The notes: a model not told the origin generated them from the letters alone. Positions 10,640 to 22,815 are shown, counted from the first letter of the stretch. The stretch: DNA of 64,000 nt from Sorghum bicolor (GCF_000003195.3 NC_012874.2:1829001-1893000); one strand, 5' to 3'. A program made the numbers and translations.

Positions 10640-11400
10640 TCACTCGCCTAGTGCACTGTATGATATCAAAGTATCAAACCCCCCAACAAACTCTCGGCCC
10701 ATTCCAACATGCCGCCGTCGAGGCCCGTGACCACGGCTGCGACCAAGAAGCTGTTGCCACGAAGCATTAGGCGGAGACAATTACCCAGGTGATTGCAAAC
10801 GACGCGATGACTAGCTTCAGCGGTGGTGGTGGGCCGGGGTTGCTACTGCCTACCGCCGTCAGCGGCATAGGCAGAGACGCACGCCGCCGCCACCGCTACT
10901 GGAGAGTTCGTCGAGGTCGTCAAAGCTCTAGGTGACAATGAGCTAGGCGGCCTCGCCCGTGGTCCGTGGATCAGAGAACTCGTAGCAGCCACCCCATGTC
11001 GTCAAAGCCGGCGTGGATTGCCAGATCACCAAAATCACCTTCCAATACCACCCTAAGGGTGCCTGGTTTCCAAAGTTTAGAGTGCACAATTATACACCGG
11101 CAAAGCCAAGATCTGGCCACCCTGGACAGCTGGGCTCCCACGGTACAGTAGAGGCGGAGTGGAGAGGGAGATGCGTACGCAGAGTTGCCAGCTGGTGTAT
11201 GGAGGATGGAGGCGAGGGTGTGAGGCGACTAGCGAGAGGCGGGAGGGGGAGCTCTTGGCGCCGCCGCCGAGCCTAGGACTGCCCCTCCGTCGCTGAGGGC
11301 CCGAGCCTGAAGATGGAGCAAAAGATGGGGCGTCGCCGCTACGAGGAAGGACACCACATATGGGCCACTAAATAAAAGCCTATGCAATCCCTTTTCTTTT
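10640..11400 (+). other. GC-rich segment, possible captured gene fragment
   Basis: GC content rises abruptly here compared with both flanks. One plus-strand frame (11013-11276) reads QITKITFQYHPKGAWFPKF, which looks protein-like but I do not recognise it, and no continuous gene model is possible. A gene fragment carried by a transposon or a decayed gene would explain it. Confidence 0.3.
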
Positions 11401-12640
11401 TTTCCATTTTTTAAGCAACTTCTATTTAATATCTATATACCTAGAATAACATATTTACAGTGATTTTGTGAATCCAGACCAGTGCCTATTATCCTCTATT
11501 AATCCGCATATTTATAATTAAATTCCTTACTCCACTAGAAGACTGATTTTAAAGCTCGACTGATATCCATTAGGCTTTCTAGGCTTCTGTCATGGTTTCA
11601 CAACAATCAGACATATAGCTTGAGAATTGGAGATTTAGGGAGAAAAGCAAAAATGGGAACGAAAATAGAGATTGATTTCTTTGAGGTTTTAGAGTTTCAG
11701 TTCTTCACTACAAGACACAATGGCCTCAAACGTTATATACCAGCCCGATTCTTACTATAACACTCGTTAACTCACCACTAACTCACACCACTATGGCTTA
11801 GCTGTCAACATTACCCTAATTTGATCGATGTCATTTGCTCTATTGCCAAATGCGTAACGATACTCTTGATCCTTCTTGCCCTCTCATTCATGGCCTTGAC
11901 ATTGCCCCTCCCTCAAAAAGTTGGTTGTCCCTAGCAACAGTGGATGGAAATCGCCTCGAAAGATCGTGAACTTCCTCCCACGACGTCAAGGTTGGTGACT
12001 TATCATCGAACCACTCCACCTAAATTCGTGACTATAAAGAAGCCTCTTTATATACCATATGTGAAGCTATAAAATGGATGGATGGGTTGGACAACCATCG
12101 AAGAATAATGTGGAACCAGCCATCAAAGAATTATGTGGAACCAAAGTGACATCATTATCTTTTAAATTCTAGCAGCAAAACACATAGGAAAATCATCTAG
12201 TTTAATATATCTTGGATGCTCTGAGTTCTATGTTGGAGATGCATTATATGTTAGGACCATACTAGTGTCTCCAGGGCCCAATTACATAATAGTGAGATAA
12301 TGATTCCTCTAAAAATATTTTTTAAAATACAAACTCTATTAGGGGAAATTATGAAAATTTTGTCTTGCACCTTTCCTATAAAAAGGAATGAGGGGAGGTA
12401 GACAAGGACTTATGGATTCATTTGCACCATGGATACCTTAGGGGTTATATAGACTTTTTTTATATTTAGGCTCCTTGTCCATAATCACTATCTTAGAGCC
12501 ATAGATTTCCTATAAGTAGGAACATCAAATACAACAATCCCCTTTTTTAACCTCAGGTGGCAAATCCAAGCCGATGTTTTCTTTGTATTTTAATAAAATA
12601 GGGGCTAAAGGGTTGTTGTTTTCTTTATATTTCAATAAAG
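11401..12640. other. Intergenic, probable old retrotransposon remnants
   Basis: AT-rich sequence without a gene. The part at about 11860-12010 (CCCTCCCTCAAAAAG, CTAGCAACAG) looks like the untranslated leader of an LTR retrotransposon but has no coding match I can name. Confidence 0.3.
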
Positions 12641-13270
12641 CAGGGGCTAAAGGCTTAGATATATTGAATAAAAAGTCAGTTTATTATAACATAAAATAGA
12701 AAAACTCACGTGCTTTGCCTTGGTCCTAAACTTCTTCTCCCAGTAATGATTTCCCTCAAACCTCGACCTCTCCCAAGCAAAACTTGAAATCAAGTGCAAG
12801 CTGAAATATAAAGTAACATCGGCAATTAACATAAAACACTATAAAAGAATGCAATACTAAGTGCAATTTTGGTTTGTATCTAAAGTTTAACAAAAATATA
12901 TAGGTAACAATAATAAGGTTTATGATACCAAACTAGTACGAGTATTTTAGATTGGATTTGAGAGAAACTAAAAATAAAGAGATATTTTGAAACCTTTCTT
13001 TCACAATTGATACATTGAAAAACTGGTAAAACTGGTAAACTGAAAATGTGATGTCGTGTTGGATTGTTTACAGTTCCACATCGACACTTCCATGGTTTCC
13101 CATCATTCGAGCTACTAGAGACTTTATGATTCATCATATGTGCAACCTATCAATTCAAGCTACTAGAAACTTCCATGGTAGCTCGAAGATGCGGAAGAGG
13201 GGCAATGGAAGTAGAAGGCACGAATGGTTATGTTCTCCCCATGCAACAAGTGACAAGTGGGTAATTTATA
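12641..13270 (-). other. Unassigned segment with short Cys-containing frame
   Basis: A minus-strand frame at 12880-13137 encodes WKCRCGTVNNPTRHH and later CINCERK, a C-x-C plus C-x2-C spacing that could be a zinc-binding fragment. It is short, unsupported by neighbours and not identified; it may be a relic of a transposon or gene. Confidence 0.25.
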
Positions 13271-13287
13271 GGATCAAAAGTAAGGGG

Positions 13288-13430
13288 TTGTTTAGTTCCG
13301 CATAAAATACAAAATTCCAACTACTTTGGAATGATGGAATGCAAAATGTCAACTACTTTGGAATGATGGAATGTATAATGCCAAAATTTTTAGGGTTATG
13401 TTTAGTTCCATCCAAAATACAAAATTCTAT
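13288..13430. repeat. Nested direct repeats
   Basis: TTTAGTTCC followed by AAAATACAAAATTC occurs at about 13290 and again near 13402, and between them CAACTACTTTGGAATGATGG occurs twice at a 32-base period. This looks like local tandem duplication inside a degraded MITE. Confidence 0.6.
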
Positions 13431-13841
13431 TGTGCTTATGAGGGCCTCTTGAGGCTCTTTTGGAATTTTCTTTGGCCTCTTGAGGTCAAAATCCAAAATT
13501 GAGAATAATCACTTTTTTTGTCAAAAATCTTGCATGGTGTTTACTTCCATTATGCAGAGTGATGACCAAAACCCAAATTTTTTTGGAATAGAAGGAGAAC
13601 TAAGACCCCCCAAAGTGAAAATAGGAGAACCTAGATAAAAATAATCGATAACCGAAAATCAAAGTGAAATAACCGAAACTAAACTAAACTAACTGAACTT
13701 TAGTTTCTAGTTGTTAGGAACCAAAATAATGTCAAGTACTTTGGCGAGCAAAACCAAAGAACCAAACATGTACGCATTGGCCCAATGGCAAAAGAGGCCC
13801 ACCCAAAATTCCAACCCTAGATACATAACACATCCCCTTAG

Positions 13842-14113
13842 CTATCTCCAACAAGAGACTCAGAGACCAAAACCCAAAATGGGTCTCCAACACAATACCT
13901 ATAGCCTGTAACAGAGTACTTATATGAGTATCAGGAGAGATATAGCCTAAATATGAGTATCCTCTCTCCTCGAGACCATTTGCAGGAAGGATTCTCTTTT
14001 GGGTCTTGTTGTTGGAGAAGACTAAAAATGAGTATATAACCTTTTACCTGTAGCGCTACCCAAACTTCAAATGGGTCTTGCATTTTGAGTAAGGGTTGTT
14101 GGAGATAGTCTTA
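13842..14113. mobile_element. MITE-like element with TATCTCCAACA-type ends
   Basis: The left end AGCTATCTCCAACAAGAG and right end GGGTTGTTGGAGATAGTC are inverted matches of the grass MITE class in which the termini read (GC)ATCTCCAACA. The interior repeats ATGAGTAT and GGGTCT motifs. Target duplication not resolved. Confidence 0.5.
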
Positions 14114-14339
14114 CAACCCTATATGCAAAAGAGGGTGAGGATGAGTCTAAGTCGATGCTGCATCCGGTGCATGCCTGTTACTCTATACGTCGAGTCACGA
14201 ACTGCTACTTGCTGCCAGCAAGGGCCATGCCCCATGCAGCCTGGACTAGAGGTTGAGGTACTGAGCCGCCGCCGCTCACCCCTACACGCGCAAGCCCTCC
14301 AGCATCGTGCCTGGTTAGAGTCCTCCTCCTTGAAAGCCC

Positions 14340-14600
14340 TAGTTTAGTTTTGGATAATTGATGAAACCCAAGTACTAACCTCTATGCTAAGTATGTGTAG
14401 ATAATATATGAGGTGGGTACATGCCAAGTGATGGAGTAAGAGATGATCATGGTGATGATGGTGATGACCACAAGATGATCAAGTGCTCAACATGAAAAAG
14501 AAGAAAGAGAAAAACAAACCCTATGAAGATCAAAGCAAAGGTATTGCTAATAGTCAATTCACCCCCTCTAGCCATATTAGGACTTTTCACTCATCTACTT
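14340..14600 (+). mobile_element. LTR-like fragment (copia type)
   Basis: TTTTGGATAATTGATGAAACC near the start and CAATTCACCCCCTCTAGCCA near the end are typical of grass copia LTR sequence; the latter is shared in inverted form with 4741-4790. Neither boundary is intact. Confidence 0.45.
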
Positions 14601-14639
14601 TTGTTGTTGGCAAGGACCAGTTTTATTTAGGACAAAATA

Positions 14640-15345
14640 ATACTCTACAAAACCTAGTCTAAAACACTTTACTTTCCCCTTTCTTTCTCTGCACCAAAAA
14701 AGCCTTCTTCGGGACAAAACAACAAGCGCTAGGTCATTCAAAGCAATCCCCATTTTTTATCTTTCTATGGAAAAGAGTATGAAAAAATGACCCAAGATTG
14801 GAACAAGCAATCATAGCCCATCCTAGGATCATTATACATTTTTATCAGGATTTTATTGCTATTTCAATTTCCTATTGACATATGGCTTCCTAGGAGGAGG
14901 GAACCATATCAGAGATACAGATACCCTTTCCTAGGGGTAGGGAAGGGTATCGGAGTAAGCCCCCTTGATCGAGGGGATAGGGGGTGAAGCAAAGAGTGGC
15001 TTGACCTGAAGCCAAAAACATATGGTCAAAGCCATGGAGAGAGAACAGAACTCCCCCTTTAGGGGGTTAGGGGGTGATAAGCTATATACATAGACTTTCC
15101 CTTCGGGAAGGGAAGGCATATACCCTTTCATTTTAGGAAAGGGTATCAAAGATGAGATATTGTTTCCTAGGAGGAGGGAACAATATCAAAGCTGAGCTCG
15201 GGCCTCGCAGGGCAACAAATCTAGTGTTTAATAATATCGTAAGTCCACCTTGAGGGGAGGTTGAGCAAGCCAATCCCAATGAACTATACATTAAATATCT
15301 TCTCATCTAGACGAAGGGCGACTGCGGCCATTTTTTATTTTCCCC
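14640..15345. other. Hairpin-rich segment, possible organellar (mitochondrial) insertion
   Basis: This stretch differs in texture from its flanks: many short GC-clamped stems such as CCCTTCGGGAAGGG, CCCTTT..AGGG and two near-identical CTTCCTAGGAGGAGGGAA/TTTCCTAGGAGGAGGGAA blocks about 280 bases apart. Such small hairpins are common in plant mitochondrial spacers. No organellar gene is recognisable, so this remains a suggestion. Confidence 0.3.
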
Positions 15346-15569
15346 TTCTCTTCCCTTCTGTTTCGCTGATGTAATGTATGGCTCGGTTAGTTTGTTTCTA
15401 ACTAAAACTGAACCGAACTAACTAAAACCAAAATTCCTCGAGTCCAAGTTTCCTAGCTAACTGATCGGTTCCCAGTTTTATGCTAACCAAATTTCATAAA
15501 GAACCAAGGAACCGAACTAATCAGTTTTGGTTAACCGAATGCCCATGGCGAGCAGTGGAGGTTTTTTGG

Positions 15570-16728
15570 ATTTGTACTGTAGTGAAAGTTGTTTTTGGGA
15601 AAAAACACCGATGAAAGCCTGGTGTTCGAGTGGCACGTCCGGTGTGTTGCACCTGACATGACATGTCCGACGCATAGTCCCTAAGGACTTTAATGTTTAA
15701 GTGACCGTTGGAGATCAACGGGTCATGTTTAACTGAGGACATGTGGCAGCCATTCATGGGCCTGTCGGACGCTGAGGCCTCGTCCGACGCCCCCGATAGG
15801 GCAAGCCCCAAGAGCCTAACAGCTCTATTTGTTGAGGGAGCTTATAAATACTTGTTGGCCGGCTTGTGGCTCACTCTCTTGGCATTTTTATACACTTGAC
15901 ATCCTTGTGAGCCTAAGCAAACACTTCCCACTCATCTCCATCAATGATTAACCATCATAGTGAGAATGAGAATGATTCCAAGTGCATTTGATTGAGTGAT
16001 TGCATTTAGTGGCACTTCGGGATCATTTGAGCTGTGGATTTCTTGTTACTCTTGATGATTGTCGCCACCTAGACGGCTTGGAGCAGTAGAGGAGCATTGA
16101 CATGAGTTGGTGATTGTTCGTGGCCATCTCCTGATGATTGTGAGTGGGCTTGTACCTTCTCCGGTAGAGAGCCGAAATGTAACTCTAGTAAACTGCTTGT
16201 GTCATTGAGTTACCTCACTTGTGAGTAGGTTCTTACGGTTGCGGTGTCCTAATGAGGACGAGGTTCATGCTACACCTCTTAGCCACTGAACCACCAAGTG
16301 TTGGTCGACACAACAGGAACTGCTCGTATCGACAAGCACGTGAACCTCGGGAGAAAAATCAATGTCTCAATTGTGATTGTTTGGCATTCTTCCGGTGATT
16401 GTTCATTTGTATATCGGTGATTGGTTCATCCCCTACACGACGGTATAAAGATATCATCCTCTCCTTTTATTTACCACAAAGTAGTGTAATTAGTTTAGTT
16501 ATTTTCTTTGTCTTGTGTAGCTTAATTCACTAGTGTAGCTTGTAGTGACTTAGCCTCGTGTGCTTAGTGATCATAGCAACTAGAATTGTTGAGTAGGTGG
16601 CTTGCAACCCTTGTAGAGCTAGAGCAAAATATCTTTTACACCTTTTGTTGTACTAATCATTTGCTCTAGTGGTTTGTAGAATTTTAAATAGGCTATTCAC
16701 CCCTTCTACCCATATTAGGACATTTCAA
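15570..16728 (+). mobile_element. Probable solo LTR, Ty1-copia type
   Basis: Contains CGTCCGGTGTGTTGCACC-type sequence, a TATA-like CTTATAAATACTTG at about 15840, and ends ATAGGCTATTCACCCC then ACATTTCA, like the inverted copy at 4741. No primer-binding site or coding region follows. The start is approximate. Confidence 0.5.
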
Positions 16729-16889
16729 CCGATGGCTTTTTGAGCCTTTCAGTTGTCTTTTGGCTTTTGCAAAAGCAAACAGGTTGGAAAAGCCCAACCA
16801 CACACCCTCTAACTCAAGCTTTGCCACTAGCAATAGGTAAAACTAGCTGCCTAGATCCAAATAAGATCTTAGTTTTTCTTAACTACTTA

Positions 16890-17235
16890 CTCCCACCTTA
16901 AAATATAAAGATACTATAGTTATCTTAAGTGAAACCATCCTAGGTCTATCTGTGTTTGATGAACTCAAATCAAAGAGATAAATTATGAAAATACATTTCA
17001 TAATGTATGATGATGTATCTATAGACTCATTTGATGTAGTAAATATTATTGTCCATTTGTATAAACCTAGTCGAACTTGCAATAGTTTAATTTAGGACAA
17101 CTAAAAATCTTTTATATATCAAGGTATTGAAAATTCCTTTGTAAATTTAGCCAAATCTATCATAGTTTGACCTAAAATGGTAATGAAACATCACTTTTTA
17201 AGATGAAAACAAAAAATGTTATGGGATGGAGACAG
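16890..17235. mobile_element. Stowaway-like MITE, degraded
   Basis: Left end CTCCCACCTTAAAATATAAAG preceded by TA (16888-16889); right end GGGATGGAGACAG followed by TA (17236-17237). The ends are only partly complementary, so the element is old. Confidence 0.5.
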
Positions 17236-17639
17236 TAGTAGAAATCATCGCATAGCATAAGAACTAAATCAGCCAAATGCAACTCTCTCTATCTTGTTTG
17301 GTTACCTCCATGCGGATGTAGTGGCAAAGCGTGGGGACAAATCAAGAGGGGTATTATGCATATGTAGATTTGTGGTCCAAAATCTGTAACCAGAAAAGCA
17401 TATGCGACTGCTTGCTACCACAGTTCTGCTGCACTACTTCAGCATATTATTTTTCTCTCACAGTATTTCAACATAAGTCAAATTTTAGCAAAACAATAGT
17501 AGTATGTGTTGTGCACAAGGTGGATACACTTCTCCTCGATCGAGGAAGCCTGCCAAAAATGTGAAAGAATAGCAACTTGGTAGCGCAGAAAGCTAATGAG
17601 ATGTGAGGAGATAATGCATATAGCCATGCAAAATTGCAA

Positions 17640-17861
17640 GTGCGCTTAGGGCAGCTCCAACAATTGGCTTTGAAGCTACCTCTAAATATTTTTCTCATAT
17701 TTTAATAGAAGTAAGAGAAAAACTAGCTCTTAATCAGGAGCTAAGCTCTTGCATATATTTCAAGGTGATGTAAAAACAGCATGTGGAGTGGAGCTATTCA
17801 TGTGTAAAAGCTAAGTGCTAAAAGTTAGCACTATTGGAGAAGTTGACTTAGAGCTAGTAGC
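17640..17861. mobile_element. MITE-like element, GCTCCAACA-type ends
   Basis: GGGCAGCTCCAACAATTGG at the left and CTATTGGAGAAGTTG at the right form imperfect inverted ends of a non-coding AT-rich element. It directly abuts the next MITE. Confidence 0.4.
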
Positions 17862-17864
17862 TAA

Positions 17865-17932
17865 GGCCCTGTTTGGTTCCAGGTGATTTTTTTATCAAAC
17901 ATCACATCGAATATTTGGATACATATATAAAA

Positions 17933-18012
<80 letters not shown>

Positions 18013-18157
18013 TGCAAAACTAAAATAACAGCTAGAGGATAATCCGCGAGATAAATCTTTTGAGACTAATTAGTCCATAATTGGACACTAATTGTCAAAT
18101 AAAACGAAAATACTATCGTGTCCGTTAAATTTTATCACCCTCAACCAAACACCCTCC
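17865..18157. mobile_element. Tourist-like MITE containing an AT microsatellite
   Basis: Begins GGCCCTGTTTGGTTCC after TAA (17862-17864) and ends near CAACCAAACACCCT. The conserved internal signature GAGATAAATCTTTTGAG and TAATTAGTCCATAATTGGAC places it with the other Tourist-like copies here. An (AT)n run at about 17934-18008 has expanded inside it. Confidence 0.6.
17934..18008. repeat. (AT)n microsatellite
   Basis: About 37 uninterrupted AT dinucleotides within the MITE at 17865-18157. Confidence 0.95.
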
Positions 18158-18199
18158 GACTCTAACCCACCCCTTAGTAGTGCTGCATGTTTGCATGTA

Positions 18200-18987
18200 G
18201 TATGTTCGTTTATATTTGGTAATTATTGTTCAACTACAGACTAACTAGGCTTAAAAGATTCATATCGCAAATTACAAGCAAACTATACAATTAGTATTTT
18301 TTAATCTACATTTAATGCTTCATGCATGTGCTGTAAAGATTCGATATAACGGGAAATCTTGAAAAGTTTTTAAATATTAGGGTGAACTAGGCCTTGTTTA
18401 GTCCGTGAATTTTTTTTGCCTTGGCTACCGTAACATTTTCGTTTATATTTGATAACTATTGTTCAATCATGTACTAACTAGGCTCAAAAAAATCGTATGT
18501 GCAATTAACTTTTTATTTTCATCTATATTTAATATTCTATACATGTGTCTAAAGATTTGGTGTGACGAAGAATCTTGAATTTTTTTAAAAAAACTAAACT
18601 AGGCATAAACAAGACCTCAACTTAGAGATAGTGAGCACAGCTACAAGCCAGAGAATTGGCAACCAATAAACAACTGCTGTTAGGATCCTGGCGCTGCCGC
18701 GCTGCAAAACAAGGCAGCCAAACACCAGTGGCCTGCCGCATGGTTAGAGCTAGGCCATGTTTAGTTCACTCCAAAAACTAAAATCTTTTCAAGATTCTCC
18801 GTCACATCGGATCTTACGCCACGTGCATAGAGTATTAAATATAGACGAAAATAAAAACTAATTGCACTGTTTACCTGTAAATCACGAGATGAATCTTTTA
18901 AGCCTAGTTACTCCATGATTGGATAATGTTTGTCAAATAAAAACGAAATTGCTACAGTTCCGAAAACTTTTCAATTTTCGGAACTAG
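18200..18987. mobile_element. Three consecutive Tourist-like MITE copies
   Basis: A left-truncated copy (about 18200-18388), a full copy (about 18390-18617; left CCTTGTTTAGTCC, right AAACAAGACC) and a third (about 18752-18987; left GGCCATGTTTAGTTC, right TTTTCGGAACTA) all share the internal TTTATATTTGGTAA/ACTAACTAGGCT or inverted signature. They are separate insertions of one family in both orientations. Confidence 0.6.
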
Positions 18988-18989
18988 CC

Positions 18990-19590
18990 TGACCAGCGGC
19001 AATCTGGATGTCAGATGCCATACATACAGGCTATTAGGCAGAGGAGAGAAGCAAACATGCCTGCCCACGTATATGCTCCATGTTTCGTAGAATTGTAGTG
19101 CTATTTGGCTACGGAGACAGTAGCTGTCCATGCTCTGCTCGTTCGTTGTCCCAAATTGGCTGTCTAGCCGAACCGGAAAGGTAGATCCACCAGGTCGTCG
19201 TATGCTGTGGCCATGCTTTCCAACCACCACCACCACCCCTACTGATTCTGACCTGCTTCGGCTGTACTTTGGTCGATTGCAAATTAAACATCGTTTCATC
19301 AGCTACTTAATCACTGATTCGATTTGCACTGAAATCTTGCTATAATATTTTGCACTGAAAAAAGCGAAAATAATATATGTGGAGGGACACATGCTCGCAC
19401 GGATGAACCGATGGATCCAAGTTAGTAGCTCAAAATTTTGTACGTACCGGCACCGGCAGCAGCTATCAGAAATTTGTCCTCTTTGCGCGTGCCGTCCCTT
19501 GCCTTGGATTTGGATCCAGCTCGACCTCGGGGTCGCCAGGCAGCAGGCACAGCCGGCGGCAGCCAGCTAGCCAGCCATGGCCCATGGCCG
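18990..19590. other. Intergenic, no gene seen
   Basis: Mixed-composition DNA without recognisable genes or repeats; short frames on both strands carry no motif. Confidence 0.4.
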
Positions 19591-20572
19591 GGCCTGTTTG
19601 GTTGAGCTTCCCATAGTCACCCTTGTGTTGTTTAGATGCCTGCTTAGGCCTCCAAGCCTCCTCCAAGGAGGCCACCGACTACCCTTAAGCCAGGCCTGCT
19701 AGAAACGCAAGGGGTGGCCGTTCCCTGCAAGCCAGGTATGGTCAAGCTGTCGTTTCGCATCTGCTCACCCCCTTGGGTTCATCCTCGACACCCTGACCAC
19801 CAAAGAGGAAAGAAGTGTGGGCGCTCGCGTCCGTCGCCATCGCAAGGAGCGGAGGAGCGCGGGGCAAGGATGGCCGTCGGTGAAGAGAGTAGGTGAGGAG
19901 GGACATTGTCGCCTATGAGGACGCGCCACCCGTTGGTGAGGCTCGGAGGCGAGGAGAGGCCCCGACCTCGCTTAGGAAGTGAGGAGACGCCACCCACTGC
20001 TGAGGCTCGAAGGCGAGGAGGGCTGCCACTACCTCTAAGGAAGCGCCACCCGCTAGCGAGGTGAGAAGGCGAGGAGGACCGGTGTCGCCGCTGAGGAGGC
20101 ACGACCTAATGGCGGCCCAGATGTGAAGGTGAGGATGCTCATCCACCTCGCCTCCGACTCCGATGGCCATCCACCTCACCTACGACTCTAATGGTCATCT
20201 ACCTCGCCTCCAGATCTGTAGGCCAGAGCAAGCCTTGCAGCCGGCTCACGCGACAAGGGAGGGGGGACGGGTGTATCTACGTCGTCGTGTAGTGAGAGAA
20301 AGATGCGAGCTCGCAGCATGATCGTGCAAGATAGCATCAAAGATGATGAATAGAGAAGAAGATGATGGAGGTAAGGTCAGCATAACAGAGAAGATGTAAG
20401 GGTATCAGGCCAACCAGTTAACCAAACAAGAACTTGCCAATACAGGCTTAGCTAGCACATGACAAACGAAACAAGTGTATGTTGTATCGATTTGGACTGG
20501 CTTGAGGTAGCCTGGTTTATTTTTCTAGCCAGGCTTGCTAGAGAAACACAACCAAACACACCCTTCGTCTCT
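19590..20572. mobile_element. Large Tourist-like element with GC-rich tandem-repeat core
   Basis: The left end GGGCCTGTTTGGTTGAGC and right end AACACAACCAAACACACCC are inverted, with a second inverted pair (GGCCTGCTAGAAACGC, GCTTGCTAGAGAAACAC) just inside. The core at about 19915-20090 holds three degenerate units of CGCCACCC..GAGGC..GGCGAGGAG at a 55-67-base spacing. It resembles a larger relative of the 2757-3265 element. No credible protein. Confidence 0.5.
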
Positions 20573-21005
20573 TGGGGATCTGACGGGGCTGGGGGCTGGT
20601 CGGACCGGAGGCCTTAGAGGGCATGAGTATAGGTGGGGAATTGAGAGAGAGTGAGCATAAGTTCGGAAGGAGGAGACTGGACGCAAGGCCGTTTCATTTT
20701 TAGCTTTTTTTTGAAAGATTCTCTTAAATACGTTTCTATAGGTTTGATTTTAGAATCTAGACCCAGGGCTTGCCGCCGTGGTCATTAGCCCCAAGCTAAC
20801 ACATCTTGACACCAACATCATTAGCGTCAAACTCCCATACACGTGGATGTCAATGCAGAGCTGGCAATGACGTGTTAGGTACCTCAACGCCATCCCTACT
20901 ACTGGTGCCAAGCTTGACGCCAAGATCCATGACATCAAGCGACGTGCATTGCCAATGCATGCATGTCAGTGTATAGTGTTGCTCTCTTTTCTATGAGCTG
21001 TTGCA
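20573..21005. other. Intergenic, no gene seen
   Basis: A patch with repeated ACACCAA..GCGTCAA..GCCAAGC wording at about 20800-20940 suggests an old repeat, but it was not identified. Confidence 0.35.
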
Positions 21006-21008
21006 TAA

Positions 21009-21227
21009 GGCCTTGTTTAGTTTCTAAAAATTTTAAAGATTTTTCATCATATTGAATTATTGGACGTATGCATGCAGCATTAAATATAGACGACAACAAA
21101 AACTAGTTGTATAGTTTGTCTGTAATTTGCAAGATAAATCTTTTGAGCCTAGTTAGTCCGTGATTGGATAATAATTATCAAATACAAACGTAGATAAAGC
21201 CAAAATATTGACAAACTAAATAAGGCC
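21009..21227. mobile_element. Tourist-like MITE, 219 bp
   Basis: Ends GGCCTTGTTTAGTTTC and ACTAAATAAGGCC are inverted and flanked by TAA on both sides (21006-21008, 21228-21230), as for PIF/Harbinger MITEs. Shares the family signature CAAGATAAATCTTTTGAGCC. Confidence 0.85.
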
Positions 21228-21389
21228 TAATTTTTCATGCTACTGTATGCACGTAGGCCAAGGAAAAGGACACAAAAAATTTCTCCATGTGCGTAAATCG
21301 AGGAGAGCTTTTACGAGTACTTGTTTACTACATTCTCGATATGTGTCCGTGAGTACAAGTGTAGGAAATTTTCCACCGCAGCAAACTAG

Positions 21390-21632
21390 GGCCTTGTTTA
21401 GTTCGGAAAACTGAAAAGTTTTCAGAACTGTAGCACTTTCGTTTTTATTTGAGAAACATTATCCAATCATTGAGTAACTAGGCTTAAAAAATTCATCTTG
21501 TGATTTACAGGTAAACTATGCAATTAGTTTTTATTTTCGTCTATATTTAATACTCCATGTATGTGGTGTAAGATTCGATGTGACAGAGAATTTTGAAAAG
21601 ATTTTGGTTTTTGAGGTGAACTAAACAAGGCC
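21390..21632. mobile_element. Tourist-like MITE, 243 bp
   Basis: Perfectly inverted GGCCTTGTTTAGTTC / GAACTAAACAAGGCC ends flanked by TAG (21387-21389, 21633-21635). Opposite orientation to the copy at 21009. Confidence 0.88.
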
Positions 21633-21635
21633 TAG

Positions 21636-21860
21636 GTGTTATTTAGTTTCCAAAAGTTTTGTAATTTTTTTAAGATTTTCCGTAACATTGAATCTTACGG
21701 TACATGCATAAAAAATTAAATATAGTTAAAAAATAACTAATTGTATAGTTTATCTATAATTTGCAAGACGAATCTTTTGAGAATTTTTTAAGTCTAGTCT
21801 ATAATTGGACAATAATTGTAAAATACAAACAAAAGTGATAAAGTAGCCCAAAACCATGTA
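21636..21860. mobile_element. Degraded Tourist-like MITE adjoining the previous copy
   Basis: Starts GTGTTATTTAGTTTCC directly after the TAG duplication of the preceding element and carries the shared TGCAAGACGAATCTTTTGAG signature. The right end is decayed. Confidence 0.6.
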
Positions 21861-22340
21861 AATCTGTCGACACGTTACTACCTACGTTACGGTAGTAGTA
21901 CACTAGGGTCAATTTTAGATAACAAAATGCCTAATTGTTAGCTCACTAAAAATTAGCCTAAATTTACATCACGATGAATATGTATAATGTCATGTCATTG
22001 GTTATTTGGTTTACCGACATTGAATTTTGGTTAACACTGAGTTTGAGCCTTAAAGAGATGTCCCATCATTAACTGGCACGATCAACAAAAAAAAAAGATA
22101 ACGTAATTTCAAATCTTAAGGCACACGAAGACAACACGGACTTCACTCACTCAAAAATGATCTGAGAAACCCTCTCAAAAAAAAATTACTGTATCTGAGA
22201 ACAAGAAACATTGCAAAAAAAAAAAAAAGTGTCCTAGGGCAGCGGACGCTGGAGACCGCTTGTCCCCATCCTTCTGCGTAGTCGGGCTGCTAGGTGGACA
22301 TGGGCCCAGGATAGAGGCTGCAGCCCCTCGAAAAAAAAAA
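21861..22340. other. Intergenic, upstream of PPR gene
   Basis: AT-rich DNA with several A-runs and no gene. GC content jumps at about 22350 where the probable 5' UTR exon of the PPR gene begins. Confidence 0.4.
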
Positions 22341-22379
22341 AGTGGAACAGGTCTTCAAATTGAGCCCACGAAGAGCCCA

Positions 22380-22815
22380 TAGGAACGAGACTCGAGACTC
22401 TCGAGCGGCACACCGCGCCGCCCCTCGCCTCCGTTCCTCACCTCCTCTGTTCTCCTCCCCGTCGGCGCTCCCGCCTCCGGCCTCCCATCGTGGCATCAGC
22501 GGCGTGCGGCGACCTGCCGGCCTGGGCTAGCGGCGTGCCGATACATCCCGTGGCCCGGCCGGCCGCCCTGCTGCAGTGCTGGTTGCTGCCTCCTGGCGCT
22601 GGGCGCTGCCCGGGCTCAGGTGGCCAGGTCGCCCCCAGCGGGCCAGCACCCGCGGCCCCTGCCCTCTGCTGGCCTGCAGCTTCATCGTCTACACGCGGCT
22701 CGCCTGTGCTCCTGCTGGCTGGAGCTTGCTGTCCTGCTCACTACTAGTCGCAGAGAGTTCAGAGGCACAGACAGAGTCCAGAGCCACAGACAAGACGGGA
22801 AAGATCTAAGATCAA
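22380..22815 (+). other. Probable 5' UTR exon of the PPR gene
   Basis: A GC-rich block typical of a grass transcript start lies about 0.8 kb before the PPR start codon, then gives way to AT-rich, intron-like DNA that ends in a good acceptor (CACTTATTATGCAG, AG at 23582-23583). The simplest reading is a spliced leader. The open frames in this block have no known domain. Confidence 0.4.
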
